Of a stretch of 64,000 bases of DNA, positions 18,658 to 27,612 are shown piece after piece (within the stretch, counting starts at the first letter, position 1; each line of letters starts with the position of its first letter). Under the pieces are notes generated by a model that saw only the letters and a program-made list of their open reading frames with translations, searched no databases and had not been told where the DNA came from. The stretch covers positions 16,191-80,190 of the forward strand of contig NKIO01000008.1 in the NCBI GenBank assembly GCA_002255935.1, read 5' to 3'. A program made the translations under genes and the position numbers. The DNA is from Comamonadaceae bacterium PBBC2. Its GTDB lineage: Bacteria > Pseudomonadota > Gammaproteobacteria > Burkholderiales > Burkholderiaceae_C.

Positions 18658-19793
18658 TCTGCCGCCAAGGCAGGCAGTAGGTGTTCGGTGAGCAGGCGCA
18701 GCGTTAGCCGGGGTGCGTTGCGTACCTGGTAGTTGGTGGTGGTGATGACCACCACGGCGTTGAGTGTGGGCACGATTTGTACGGTGTTACCCCCTGAGCC
18801 ATTCATAGCCGCTGTCTGGATGCTGCTGCCCCCGACCTGCAAATGGTGCAGCCACCACAGGTAGCCGTAGTCGGTCCCATCTTCCATGCGGGCGCGCGGC
18901 GTTAGCGACTCTTTCACCCACGCTGCGGGCACCACTTGCTGGCCCTGCCAGCGGCCCTGGTCCAGCACCATTTGCCCGAGTTTGAGCAGGTCGCGGCTGC
19001 GCAGCGCCAAGCCACCACCCGCCTGGGCGGGGCCTGTAGGCAGGTGTTGCCACTGCGCGGTTTGGATACCCAGGGGTGCAAACAGGCGGCGCTGCGCGTA
19101 GAGGAGCAAGGTCTCCCCCACGGCGTTGGCTACCGCCACGCCTAGTGTGGTGACGCCTGCGGTGCAATAGCTGAAGGCTCGGCCGTAGGAGGAGTCGGCG
19201 GGCTTGCTGGTCCAGGCGGCAAAGCCGCGCCTGGGCAGCGTCCAAAAAAACTCCACCCAGTCTTCCAGCAGGTACATGCGTTCCTCATTGCCCCGGCTCC
19301 ATTGGTTCCAGTCGTCGCACTCCAGCGGCCCGCTCATGGTGAGCAGGTCTTGCACGGTGATGGCGCGCTTCACAGCGTCTTGCCGCACCGATTGATTGAG
19401 CGCAGGGGCCAGGCGCATGTGCGGCAGCACGGTGGCCTGAACCCCCGCGAGCTTGCCGTCGGCAATGGCTTGCCCTGCCAGCAGGCTCACCACGGTTTTG
19501 GTGGCAGAGCGGGTGTTGCGCAGGGCGTCCTGGCCTTCAGCGTCAAAGTAGGCTTCATAAACCAATGCACCGTGGCGGGCTATCAAGATGCTGGTGATGG
19601 CCTCAAACTTGCCGTCGCGAATCAGCTTTTCGGCAGGGGCGATGGCTTCGCGCGCGCGGCTTTGCTGTTCGGCAGTGGCTTGGGGCCAGTCGTTGATCGG
19701 TGTGGCCGCCCTGGCCGGCACCGTGGCGCACAAGGCTACGGACAGGCAGAGGCTGAGAGAAAAAGAACGTGAAGAGGGCTTTGCGTAGGTCAT
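18654..19793 (-). CDS. Exported serine hydrolase (beta-lactamase-related family)
   Basis: The 379-residue protein has a signal peptide (SFSLSLCLSVALCATVPARA). It then carries the Ser-x-x-Lys motif SATK in RNTRSATKTVVSLLAG, a Tyr motif in FSYCTAGVTTLG (Tyr-Cys-Thr rather than Tyr-x-Asn), and a late GSGGNTVQIVP block. Relatives are esterases such as 6-aminohexanoate-dimer hydrolase (NylB-like). The substrate is unknown. It converges on the GGDEF gene with a 4-bp overlap of stop codons (CTAG). Confidence 0.85.
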   Translation of the reverse strand: MTYAKPSSRSFSLSLCLSVALCATVPARAATPINDWPQATAEQQSRAREAIAPAEKLIRDGKFEAITSILIARHGALVYEAYFDAEGQDALRNTRSATKTVVSLLAGQAIADGKLAGVQATVLPHMRLAPALNQSVRQDAVKRAITVQDLLTMSGPLECDDWNQWSRGNEERMYLLEDWVEFFWTLPRRGFAAWTSKPADSSYGRAFSYCTAGVTTLGVAVANAVGETLLLYAQRRLFAPLGIQTAQWQHLPTGPAQAGGGLALRSRDLLKLGQMVLDQGRWQGQQVVPAAWVKESLTPRARMEDGTDYGYLWWLHHLQVGGSSIQTAAMNGSGGNTVQIVPTLNAVVVITTTNYQVRNAPRLTLRLLTEHLLPALAAD

Positions 19794-19869
19794 ACGGGCA
19801 GTCTAGGCTGCGTCCGCGTTGCCATCTTGTACGCAGCAAACCCATTGCCATGCATTGCGGAGCGCTGGG

Positions 19870-20703
19870 CTACAAGCGTTTGCGCCGGCGGTAGGCGGCG
19901 GGTGTGAGCCCGTAGGCGGCCTTGAAGGCATGTGCCAAATGGGCCTGGTCAAAGTACAGGCACTCCAGCGCCACATCGACCAGCGGCTTGCGGGTGTGGC
20001 CCAGCAGGGCGGCGGCCTTGTCCAGCTGCACGCGCCGGACAAACGCCGTGGGGCTCATGCCCGTGTGTTGACGAAAAGCCCGCGTCATGTAAACCGGGTG
20101 CACGCCCAGGCGCTGTGCCATGGCGGTCCATTGCAGTGGCGCGCCGCCCTCCATCACATGCGCGCGCAGCTGCGCGCGCAAACCGGCCACCCACGTGCGT
20201 GTCAGTGCGCGCGTGCCCACGCTGCAGGGCACCAGGGGTGTTACCGCATCGATGAAGGCGGCCTCCAGGTCCCACACCGGCGTTTGCGGTGCCTGGCACG
20301 CACCCGCCCAGGCGTGTGCCAATTGCTGCACCGCAGGGCCGCTGGTTGCCAGCGCCAGCGCGGGCAGGTCCATGCAGGATTGCAGGCGCATCCAGGTGTC
20401 TGCCGACAAGGTGAGTGAGAAAAACCGCGCGTCTGCCAGCGTTTGGCGTTCGTGAAAACAGTCTTGGTGCTCCGTGCGCGGCGGGTTCAACACGAGCAAG
20501 GGTGCGTCTGCTTGTAGCGGGCCGTGGTGCCGGGCGCTGGTTTGGTAGTGGCCACGCGACACCAAGATGAGGTGTGCCTCGTCATGCCGGTGCACTGCAA
20601 TCGCGTGCGCTGGTTTGGTGGGCACCATCAGGCGCAGGTCAAATGCCGGGGACTGCAGGGCCGCCTGGGTCGTGCCGCTGACATGAAAGCTGGTGCTGGT
20701 CAT
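19870..20703 (-). CDS. AraC-family transcriptional regulator
   Basis: The ATG at 20703 is preferred to an upstream in-frame start at 20823 because the residues added have no coding look. The 277-residue product has an N-terminal cupin-like sensing domain with HRHDEAHLILVSRGHY, then two helix-turn-helix units at the C-terminus (MAQRLGVHPVYMTRAFRQHTG and DVALECLYFDQAHLAHAFKAAYG). It is divergent from the porin gene, 182 bp apart, and may control it. Confidence 0.9.
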   Translation of the reverse strand: MTSTSFHVSGTTQAALQSPAFDLRLMVPTKPAHAIAVHRHDEAHLILVSRGHYQTSARHHGPLQADAPLLVLNPPRTEHQDCFHERQTLADARFFSLTLSADTWMRLQSCMDLPALALATSGPAVQQLAHAWAGACQAPQTPVWDLEAAFIDAVTPLVPCSVGTRALTRTWVAGLRAQLRAHVMEGGAPLQWTAMAQRLGVHPVYMTRAFRQHTGMSPTAFVRRVQLDKAAALLGHTRKPLVDVALECLYFDQAHLAHAFKAAYGLTPAAYRRRKRL

Positions 20704-20885
20704 GCTGCCATTGTGCAAGACCGCAGCCGCATTGCACCCTAGCCTTTGCCTATGACGCGCGTATGACGTGGCGTGTCTGCAACCCTGTGTCAAACGCCCG
20801 ACACATTGCAAAACTAATCTCACAGCAGCCCGAATGACGCGCTCTGCGCAGTCGGAAAAACCAACCTCTTGGAAAGCTGCACACC

Positions 20886-21974
20886 ATGCAAAAACCTAAT
20901 TTCAAATTGTCGAACCATGCACTGTCTTTGGCCACGTTGTTGGCCCTGGGCGGAGTGGTCGCTCCCACTGCGGCGTTGGCCCAGACCGCCACACCGCCCG
21001 CGTTCACTTGGTACGGTCGCATCGACATGGCATTCGAAAGCAATAACGACGGTGCACAAGGTCGCACCCAGATTCAGAACTTCTCTTCGCGCATTGGCTT
21101 CAAAGGCGAGCGCGGCTTCAACAGCGACCTGACCGGTGTGTTCCAGGTCGAAACCGGTGTGGCCCCAGACGATGCTGGCCAAAGCAAGGCCTTGGCCAGC
21201 CGCAATAGTTATGTTGGCCTGAAGAGCCAGTCCATGGGCCAACTGATCATCGGCACGCATGACATGCCCTTGAAGTCTTTGGAAGGCACCGCCAGCCAGT
21301 TGTGGGGCGAGGGCGAAGCTATGGAAGTAATCATCCACGGCAAGGGCAGCCGTGCAGCTTTGGGCAGTGCGGTGTTTGACAACGTGCACACCCGCAAGGC
21401 CAGCATGCTGATGTACACCAGCCCCAAGTTCAGCAACATCGTGGCCAAGCTGGCTTACGCACCCGATGAGGCGCAAACGGCTGCCGTCAACAAAGCCATG
21501 ATCGGCGCGTCCGTGGAATACAACGACGGCACCTACAACATTGGCCTGGCTACACAGAGCCAAGACAAATTCACCGCCACTGGCGGTGCCATGACGGCCA
21601 ACAAACTCACTGCCGGTGTGAAGATGGGCGTGTTCTCGGTGGGCGCAGCCTTCAGCACCATCGACAACAACTCCGGCAAAAAGACCGACAACTGGTTGCT
21701 CACTGGCTCCTACGCCATGGGCCCCGTGGTGTTGAAAGCCAACTACGGCCAGTCCAGCGATTCAGCGAGCAATGCCGATGACGGCCTGAGCATGGCCGCC
21801 ATCGAAGCCGACTACGCCCTGGACAAGATGGTCACACTGTATGGCTACTACGCCAGCATCGACAACAAGTCCAAAGCCAAGGGCTCGTTTGCCGCGGCCG
21901 ACAATTTCCCCGCCACCGCCAAAGCGGGGGATAAGCCCAATGCATTCGGCATCGGTGTGCGCTTCAACTTCTAA
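20886..21974 (+). CDS. Outer-membrane general porin (OmpC-like trimeric porin)
   Basis: The 362-residue protein has a signal peptide ending ALAQ, then VTWYG-type strand starts (FTWYGRIDMAFES), SSRIGFKGERGFNSDLTGVFQVE and SRNSYVGLKSQSMGQLIIG, which are hallmarks of betaproteobacterial porins. It ends with the barrel-assembly C-terminal Phe (GVRFNF). It lets small hydrophilic solutes pass. A strong terminator follows at 22005, so it is monocistronic. Confidence 0.95.
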   Translation: MQKPNFKLSNHALSLATLLALGGVVAPTAALAQTATPPAFTWYGRIDMAFESNNDGAQGRTQIQNFSSRIGFKGERGFNSDLTGVFQVETGVAPDDAGQSKALASRNSYVGLKSQSMGQLIIGTHDMPLKSLEGTASQLWGEGEAMEVIIHGKGSRAALGSAVFDNVHTRKASMLMYTSPKFSNIVAKLAYAPDEAQTAAVNKAMIGASVEYNDGTYNIGLATQSQDKFTATGGAMTANKLTAGVKMGVFSVGAAFSTIDNNSGKKTDNWLLTGSYAMGPVVLKANYGQSSDSASNADDGLSMAAIEADYALDKMVTLYGYYASIDNKSKAKGSFAAADNFPATAKAGDKPNAFGIGVRFNF

Positions 21975-22004
21975 AAACCCGCGCGGCTAGGCGCAAGCCC
22001 GTCG

Positions 22005-22035
22005 GCCCTATCGACTTTGTCGGTAGGGCTTTTTT
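22005..22035 (+). terminator. Intrinsic terminator of the porin gene
   Basis: A 10-bp stem (GCCCTATCGA paired with TCGGTAGGGC, one G-T pair) with a five-base loop is followed by six T. Confidence 0.9.
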
Positions 22036-22110
22036 ATGGAGCTTGTGCCGTTTTGGGCTGTCATACTTGGGCATACACCTGCCTCCCCTCCAATTGCCAC
22101 GGCCTTTCTG

Positions 22111-23949
22111 ATGCGAAAACGGACCCCTGCACTGGTGCAGAACGCCCGCCCCCCAGCCGCCGATGCTCAGCGCAACCAGCAGGCCGCGCGTCAGCACTTC
22201 GTCGAAGCGGCCACCTGGATTTCCCAAGACGAACTCGCCAAAGCGGAGGCCTGCCTCGACCGCCACCTGCAGCTAGCCCCCGGCAGCTGGCCAGGCCTGT
22301 GCATGAAAGCCTTGTTGGCAGAGCAAACACAACGCTACGCATTGGCTGAAAGCATCTTGCCGGGGCTGTTGCAGGCCAAGCCCGATTACGCCGAGGGTCA
22401 CTGCCAACGCGGGCGCGTGTGTGCCGCGACCGGCCGTTTGGATGAAGCCTTGCTGCACTTTGAACGGGCTCTGCAACTCAACCCTGCACTGCAAAGTGCC
22501 CTGCACGGCATGGGCGCGGCCTGCCAAACCTTGGGCCGCTATGCGGACGCGCTCGCCCTCTACGAAGGCATGCTGCGTAATACGCCCGATGCCCCGGTCA
22601 CGCTCTTCCAGCTGGCTGAATTGCAGCGCGCGCAGGGCGATATCGGCAATGCCGTGGCCACCTACCGGCGCGTACTGCGTGCCGATCAGGGGCATTTGCA
22701 GGCGGCCAGTAATCTGCTGTTTTGTGAGCACTATTTGCCTGAGGTGAATGCTGCGCAGCGCCTGGCATCGGCACGGGCGCTTGGGGCCCTGTTTTCTGCG
22801 TCGGTGAAGGCGGCCACAAGGTCGCAGTGCAGCCTGGAGCCAGAGCGCAGCTTGCGTGTGGGGCTGGTGTCTGCGGACCTGCGCCGCCATCCCGTAGGCT
22901 ACTTACTAGAGCCCGTTTTGCGGCATGTTCATCAGCACGCTTGGCAATGGATTGCCTTTTCAAACCAGCAGCAAGAGGACACATTGACCGCGCAGCTGCG
23001 ACCGTTTTTCTCAGAATGGCACACGGTAGCCAACTGGAGCGATGCCGCGCTGGCGCAGCGCATTGTGGACGCCGACATTGACATCTTGATCGACCTGTCC
23101 GGGCATACGGCGGGGCACCGCCTGGGTGTATTTGCCGCACGGCCCGCACCGCTACAAATCAGCTGGTTGGGCTACTTTGGCAGCACCGGTTTAGCAGAAA
23201 TGGACTACCTGCTGGCGGACGCACAGTCCGTTCCACCGGCGGAATTCCAAAACTACACTGAGTCCGTGTGGCGCTTGCCACAGTCCCGTTTTTGTTGTGC
23301 TCCTCCCGCACAGGCACCGGCGGTCAGCCCTTTGCCCGCTTTGGCCGGGCAGCCTTTTACCTTCGGCTGCTTTCAGGAGCTTGCCAAAGTTAACGACACG
23401 GTTTTGAACGCCTGGTTACAAATTCTGCGTGCTGTTCCCAAATCCCGCCTGCGCATTCAAAGCGTGCGTCTGGGGTACACCGATGTGATGCAGGCGTTTT
23501 CCGAAAGGCTACTGGCCGCCGGTTTCCAGCCATCGCAATTTCAGCTGTACGGCCCTGCCACCTATGGGCAGTATCTGCAAACCTATGGCGAGGTTGACAT
23601 GGTGTTGGACACCTTTCCTTACCCTGGCGGCATGACAACGGTGGAAGGGCTTTGGATGGGCGTGCCCACGCTGACCCTGTCACTTCCTGGCATGTTAGGA
23701 CGCCAGGGCGCATCCTTGTTGGCGGGTGCAGGCCTGCACGAATGGATTTGCACGTCGGTGGACGATTACACGCGCCGGGCGATTGCCCTGGCATCCCCAA
23801 AGCCTGCCCAGCGCCAAGAACTCGCAGACTTACGCGCCCGTTTGCGGTCGCAGTTGCAATCGAGCCCCTTGCTGGATGCCGCACGCTTCACTGCCGATCT
23901 TTACACGGCGCTGCGTCAGCTCTGGCGCCAACGCTGCGCCAGCCCCTGA
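22111..23949 (+). CDS. TPR protein with SPINDLY/OGT-type O-linked GlcNAc transferase domain
   Basis: The ATG at 22111 is chosen because an earlier in-frame ATG at 22036 lies immediately behind the porin terminator. Residues about 20-215 form TPR repeats (HCQRGRVCAATGRLDEALLHFERALQLNP is a canonical unit). The C-terminal half has the GT41 features LRVGLVSADLRRHPVGYLLEP, LIDLSGHTAGHRLGVFAARPAPLQISWLGYFGSTG and DTFPYPGGMTTVEGLWMG. GT41 enzymes move GlcNAc from UDP-GlcNAc to Ser/Thr. The length is 612 residues. No partner gene shows the target protein; bacterial relatives can act on surface appendages. Confidence 0.9.
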   Translation: MRKRTPALVQNARPPAADAQRNQQAARQHFVEAATWISQDELAKAEACLDRHLQLAPGSWPGLCMKALLAEQTQRYALAESILPGLLQAKPDYAEGHCQRGRVCAATGRLDEALLHFERALQLNPALQSALHGMGAACQTLGRYADALALYEGMLRNTPDAPVTLFQLAELQRAQGDIGNAVATYRRVLRADQGHLQAASNLLFCEHYLPEVNAAQRLASARALGALFSASVKAATRSQCSLEPERSLRVGLVSADLRRHPVGYLLEPVLRHVHQHAWQWIAFSNQQQEDTLTAQLRPFFSEWHTVANWSDAALAQRIVDADIDILIDLSGHTAGHRLGVFAARPAPLQISWLGYFGSTGLAEMDYLLADAQSVPPAEFQNYTESVWRLPQSRFCCAPPAQAPAVSPLPALAGQPFTFGCFQELAKVNDTVLNAWLQILRAVPKSRLRIQSVRLGYTDVMQAFSERLLAAGFQPSQFQLYGPATYGQYLQTYGEVDMVLDTFPYPGGMTTVEGLWMGVPTLTLSLPGMLGRQGASLLAGAGLHEWICTSVDDYTRRAIALASPKPAQRQELADLRARLRSQLQSSPLLDAARFTADLYTALRQLWRQRCASP

Positions 23950-24000
23950 TATGCAGGGTCGTGTCAGCCGCAGGGCACTGCCAAACGTTAGGGTACGACC

Positions 24001-25824
24001 ATGACATCCACTTCCAACGCATCCGGCTTCTTTCCATCCGTGACGGGCGCTTTGCTGCTTCGGTGCGCGGCATTGGCTTTTCTGCTCTTGGGCGTCAGCG
24101 CCGCCTGGGCCGATCCACCGGCCCGCGCGGGCCGCATCGCCAACGTGGCAGGCACGGCCTGGCTGTTTGATCCCGATACCAAAGCCTGGGTGCGTGTGCT
24201 GCGCAACCAGACCGTCGGCCAGGGCGACCAATTGCGCACCGACGCGCGCTCCCGCGTCACCCTGCGCGTGGGCTCCAGCACGCTGTGGCTGGATGAGCAA
24301 AGCGATATGCAGATCCTGCAAATGGACGATGCCGCCACCATGCTGCGTTTGATCTCTGGTGATGTTGCGCTGCGCCTGCGCACCGCCGAGGCGGCCCAGG
24401 AAACCCGCGTGCAAACCCGCGAAGGCCTGATCAGCCCCGAGATGGAAGGCCTGTTTCGGGTGGACCAACTAGACCGTGGCAGCCGCTTGGCCGTGCTGCA
24501 AGGCCGCGCCCAGTTTGACTCCGACCCCGGTGCACCGGTGCAGCGCGCCTGGCTGCGTGAGGGCGAGCAGTCCGAGTTTTGGTGGGCGGAGGCCCCTCGC
24601 ATTGAGCGCCAACCCATAGGCCGCGACAAATTCAGTGCCTGGTTTTTAGCCCAGGACCAAGCAGAAGAAGCCCTGGCTTTGGGCGATGAGCCCTATGTAT
24701 CGCCCGAGATGACCGGTGCTGAAGACTTGAACCAACATGGCAATTGGGAAGTGGCCCCTGAATACGGCAATGTGTGGATACCCACGCGCGTGGCGGCCGG
24801 TTGGGAGCCCTACCGCGACGGCAGTTGGGTCTGGACCCGCCATTGGGGTTGGAGTTGGGTCGACAACGCGCCCTGGGGCTTTGCGCCTTTTCACTATGGC
24901 CGCTGGGTGCAGCACCGTGGCCATTGGGCTTGGGCGCCCGGTCGCTTTGAGCCCCGCCCGGCCTACTCGCCCGCCTTGGTGGCCTGGGTAGGTGGTCCGC
25001 AGGTCTCAGTGGGCATTACCGTGGGTGGCGTCCGCCGACCACCGCAAACCGGCTGGGCACCACTCGCACCGCGCCAAGTCTATGTGCCCACTTATGCCCA
25101 CAGCCCCCAATACGTTGAACGCTTCCGCTGGAGCGGCGGCAGTACCAATTACGGAAGCAAGCATCGTGATGATCGAGACCAACGCGACGACCGTAACAAG
25201 CCTGTGCCCCAGCGCGGCGATTCGGGCCCTCAGCCCTACCGCGCTGTGCCTCCAGTGGCGGCTGGTACTACGCCCTGGAACCGCGGCGACAGTGGCAATG
25301 ACCGCCGCCAGGGTGATCGGCGTGACGAGCGGCCGGAGACCACCAATCCCTGGGATGGCCGGGGTGAGCGCCGCAATCGCCAGCCCGTGGCGACGTCCGC
25401 TCAGCCTGTACTGCCCACACAGCAAGCTGTACCGCAAAGCCCCATGCTGACGCAGCAAGCGCCGGTGTTTGCACCGGTGCAGCCGCCCCAGTACAACGGC
25501 AATCGCGACAATGACCGCGGCCAGCGCAACCGTGAACCGGCCCCAGCCAGTCAGCCCCAGTTGCAAACCCAAGCCCCGCAGCCAAGCCAGCAACAGCCCA
25601 TGCCGACGCGTGCCCAGGTGCCCGTCTTCAACCGTGAAGCCGGGTGGACGGCCCCTCTGCAAAACCAACGCCCTGCCGCACCCGCGCAGCCTGCGATGCA
25701 GGCAAGCCCACCAGCCCAGCCCGTGCAACAGGCGGCACCACGCGAACAAGCCAGGCCGGTGGACGACGACAAACCGAATGGCAAGCGCAATAAACGTGAA
25801 AGCCAAGACCGCGATTTCCGATAA
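24001..25824 (+). CDS. FecR-domain / DUF6600 exported protein
   Basis: The 607-residue protein has a signal peptide (ALAFLLLGVSAAWA), then a FecR-like domain (about 38-150: AGRIANVAGTAWLF, GDQLRTDARSRVTLRVGSSTLWL). A DUF6600 block follows near 250-340, rich in Trp/Tyr/Gly with paired motifs such as GSWVWTRHWGWSWV and APFHYGRWVQ. From about 385 it is disordered and rich in Asp/Arg, then Pro/Gln. Family members are periplasmic or surface proteins of unknown function, often near envelope genes. Confidence 0.82.
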   Translation: MTSTSNASGFFPSVTGALLLRCAALAFLLLGVSAAWADPPARAGRIANVAGTAWLFDPDTKAWVRVLRNQTVGQGDQLRTDARSRVTLRVGSSTLWLDEQSDMQILQMDDAATMLRLISGDVALRLRTAEAAQETRVQTREGLISPEMEGLFRVDQLDRGSRLAVLQGRAQFDSDPGAPVQRAWLREGEQSEFWWAEAPRIERQPIGRDKFSAWFLAQDQAEEALALGDEPYVSPEMTGAEDLNQHGNWEVAPEYGNVWIPTRVAAGWEPYRDGSWVWTRHWGWSWVDNAPWGFAPFHYGRWVQHRGHWAWAPGRFEPRPAYSPALVAWVGGPQVSVGITVGGVRRPPQTGWAPLAPRQVYVPTYAHSPQYVERFRWSGGSTNYGSKHRDDRDQRDDRNKPVPQRGDSGPQPYRAVPPVAAGTTPWNRGDSGNDRRQGDRRDERPETTNPWDGRGERRNRQPVATSAQPVLPTQQAVPQSPMLTQQAPVFAPVQPPQYNGNRDNDRGQRNREPAPASQPQLQTQAPQPSQQQPMPTRAQVPVFNREAGWTAPLQNQRPAAPAQPAMQASPPAQPVQQAAPREQARPVDDDKPNGKRNKRESQDRDFR

Positions 25825-26255
25825 ACCGGTTGGCGCAACGCGTCCCACCGCGTCAGCGCCCAGGTGTCTGTTGTGCATGTGCAACAAAGTTGCCTGTGCA
25901 TGATTCTTGCATTCGTGTTACATTACGAGATCGCTTTTGGCGACTGACCGCGTTGACGCTACCCTGCTTTAACGTATCCACCTCCGGCAGAGAGGTGGGC
26001 AGTCCAGCCCATCAACAGCGCTTGCGTTATCCATCTCACGGCGTAACGATTTTTCCTATCTATCGCGACGCCCCTGCTGTGGCACGCAAACCGGTAACAG
26101 GCCGAAACAGGTCTGGGGTTTGGTTCAGTGTGATAGGCAACTTGGCAGGAGGGCATGCCAGTTTTAGCCTTTGGGCGCTATGGGCCATTTGCTCTGCGCC
26201 AGTGTATTTTTTAATGATTTTTACGACTACAACAACAAAACAGACACCCATCACG
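25825..26255 (+). promoter_or_regulatory. Long leader region before the small ORF and infA
   Basis: The 431 bp contain no credible ORF. A perfect 7-bp hairpin (CCACCTC...GAGGTGG, 25978-25998) lies in the middle, the stretch before 26220 is T-rich, and the last bases form a hairpin over the next start codon. The arrangement suggests a long structured 5' UTR as found before cold-shock genes; this is inference. Confidence 0.35.
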
Positions 26256-26261
26256 ATGGGT
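26246..26261 (+). promoter_or_regulatory. Hairpin sequestering the start codon of the 68-aa ORF
   Basis: ACCCAT (26246-26251), a four-base loop CACG and ATGGGT (26256-26261) form a perfect 6-bp stem. The second arm starts with the initiation ATG itself. No Shine-Dalgarno sequence is visible upstream. Confidence 0.5.
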
Positions 26262-26462
26262 AAATACCGTATCGCAGCTTGCCCTAGCCAGCTTCCGAGC
26301 GGACAATTCGCCGCACAGGTTTCCATTGCCAGCGGACACGGCAGCGCGTCGACCGATCGCGTGATGCGTTTCCACTCTGAATTCGCCTCGCATGACGCCG
26401 CAGCCCGCTATGCCGTTGAACAAGGTATTGACTGGGTGCGTGCCAGCACGCGCCCCCACTGA
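26256..26462 (+). CDS. Small conserved-looking protein upstream of infA
   Basis: The 68 residues (MGKYRIAACPSQLP...) hold no membrane segment and no motif I recognise; there is a short helix-prone C-terminus (HDAAARYAVEQGIDWVRAS). Codon use with mostly G/C third bases is coding-like. It ends 21 bp before infA and is probably co-transcribed. Function unknown. The frame is open upstream to 25830, but that part has no coding character. Confidence 0.6.
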   Translation: MGKYRIAACPSQLPSGQFAAQVSIASGHGSASTDRVMRFHSEFASHDAAARYAVEQGIDWVRASTRPH

Positions 26463-26483
26463 TTAACTTTAGAAGGACCACAC

Positions 26484-26738
26484 ATGGCCAAAGAAGAACT
26501 GATTGAAATGATGGGCGTCGTGAACGAGGTGTTGCCTGACACCCGTTTTCGCGTAACCCTGGAAAACGGTCACCAGTTGATCGCCTACTCGGCTGGCAAG
26601 ATGCGCAAGAACCACATCCGCATCCTGGCGGGTGACAAGGTGTCGCTGGAACTCTCGCCTTATGACCTGAGCAAAGGCCGCATCAACTTCCGCCACATCG
26701 AAGGCCGCGGCCCGATGACTCCACGCCGCACCAGCTAA
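26484..26738 (+). CDS. infA: Translation initiation factor IF-1
   Basis: The 84-residue protein is an S1-like OB fold with the IF-1 hallmarks [49 protein letters not shown] and KGRINFRH. It binds the 30S A site during initiation. A good Shine-Dalgarno (AGAAGGA) lies before the ATG. The C-terminus ([12 protein letters not shown]) is the extended type of the second, ribosomal-operon-independent infA copies found in Burkholderiales, so another infA is expected elsewhere. Confidence 0.97.
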   Translation: MAKEELIEMMGVVNEVLPDTRFRVTLENGHQLIAYSAGKMRKNHIRILAGDKVSLELSPYDLSKGRINFRHIEGRGPMTPRRTS

Positions 26739-26788
26739 GGTCGGCGTTTGTCGGTAGCCGAGTCGCCCCATTTGCTTGGGTTAACTCG

Positions 26789-26840
26789 CTACTGAATTTA
26801 TAGCTGCTCCCGCACTATCCACGCGGGATTTCAGCGATTT
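26789..26840 (+). repeat. Dispersed intergenic repeat, copy 3 of 6
   Basis: It has the core TAGCTGCTCCCGCACTATCC, followed by ACGCGGGATTTCAGCGATTT. It lies between convergent infA and the LytR-like gene; its last bases abut the stop codon of the latter. Confidence 0.75.
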
Positions 26841-27612
26841 ACTCCCTGAATAAGTGTGTAAACGCACGGCTCACCACCAGTGACTCCGGGCTGCCCTTGA
26901 GGGTGATCTGCAGGCGCTCCGGATCGATCCGGTGGGCGCCCGCTATGGCTTTTACATTCACCACCGCGTTGCGGTGAATTTGCCAGAACTGTTTCTCGTC
27001 CAGGCCGCTAAGCAGGTCCTTGATCGGCGTGCGAATCAGCGCCTCGTAGTCGGCCAGCACCACGCGCGTGTATTTGGTATCCGACTGAAAAAACAGCACC
27101 TCGTTCACATCAATCAGCTTGATCTGCTTGCCCACCGTGGCCTTCAGCCAGCTCAGCTTTTCGCGCGGCGGTATGGGCAGCGCAGCTTGCAGCGATTTCA
27201 AAATTGCGTCCAGCGCGGCGGGCGGTGCCGACAACTTTTGGCGCAGACGTTCAACCGTCAATTCCAGGCGGCTTTGCTCTAGCGGCTTGAGCAAGTAGTC
27301 CACGGCCCCGGCTTCAAACGCATGCACGGCGTATTGGTCGTAGGCGGTGACAAACACCACATGCGCTTGGTTGCCAATGCGCTGGGCGACTTCGAGGCCG
27401 GTCATGCCGGGCATGCGAATGTCCAGAAACACGACCTGGGGCGTGTGCTCCAGAAAGCTGTCCCAAGCGTCGTTGCCGTTCTCGGCCACGGCCACCACGT
27501 CAGCATCGGGCCAGCAGCTTTGCAGCAGGCCCTCCAGGCGTTCCCGCATCAGCGGCTCGTCTTCGGCCAATAGCACGGTAGTTCTTGCGGTGGTCTTTGC
27601 GGTGGCGTTCAT
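26839..27612 (-). CDS. LytTR-family response regulator
   Basis: In this 257-residue protein the receiver at 10-125 has LLAEDEPLMRERL, the phosphoacceptor Asp in VVFLDIRMPGMTG and the lysine in YLLKPLE. The LytTR DNA-binding domain at about 160-255 has KLIDVNEVLFFQSDTKYTRV and FWQIHRNAVVNVKAI. It is translated from an ATGA overlap with the upstream kinase gene, its cognate sensor. Targets are unknown; AlgR/LytR proteins regulate envelope or nutrient genes. Confidence 0.94.
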   Translation of the reverse strand: MNATAKTTARTTVLLAEDEPLMRERLEGLLQSCWPDADVVAVAENGNDAWDSFLEHTPQVVFLDIRMPGMTGLEVAQRIGNQAHVVFVTAYDQYAVHAFEAGAVDYLLKPLEQSRLELTVERLRQKLSAPPAALDAILKSLQAALPIPPREKLSWLKATVGKQIKLIDVNEVLFFQSDTKYTRVVLADYEALIRTPIKDLLSGLDEKQFWQIHRNAVVNVKAIAGAHRIDPERLQITLKGSPESLVVSRAFTHLFRE

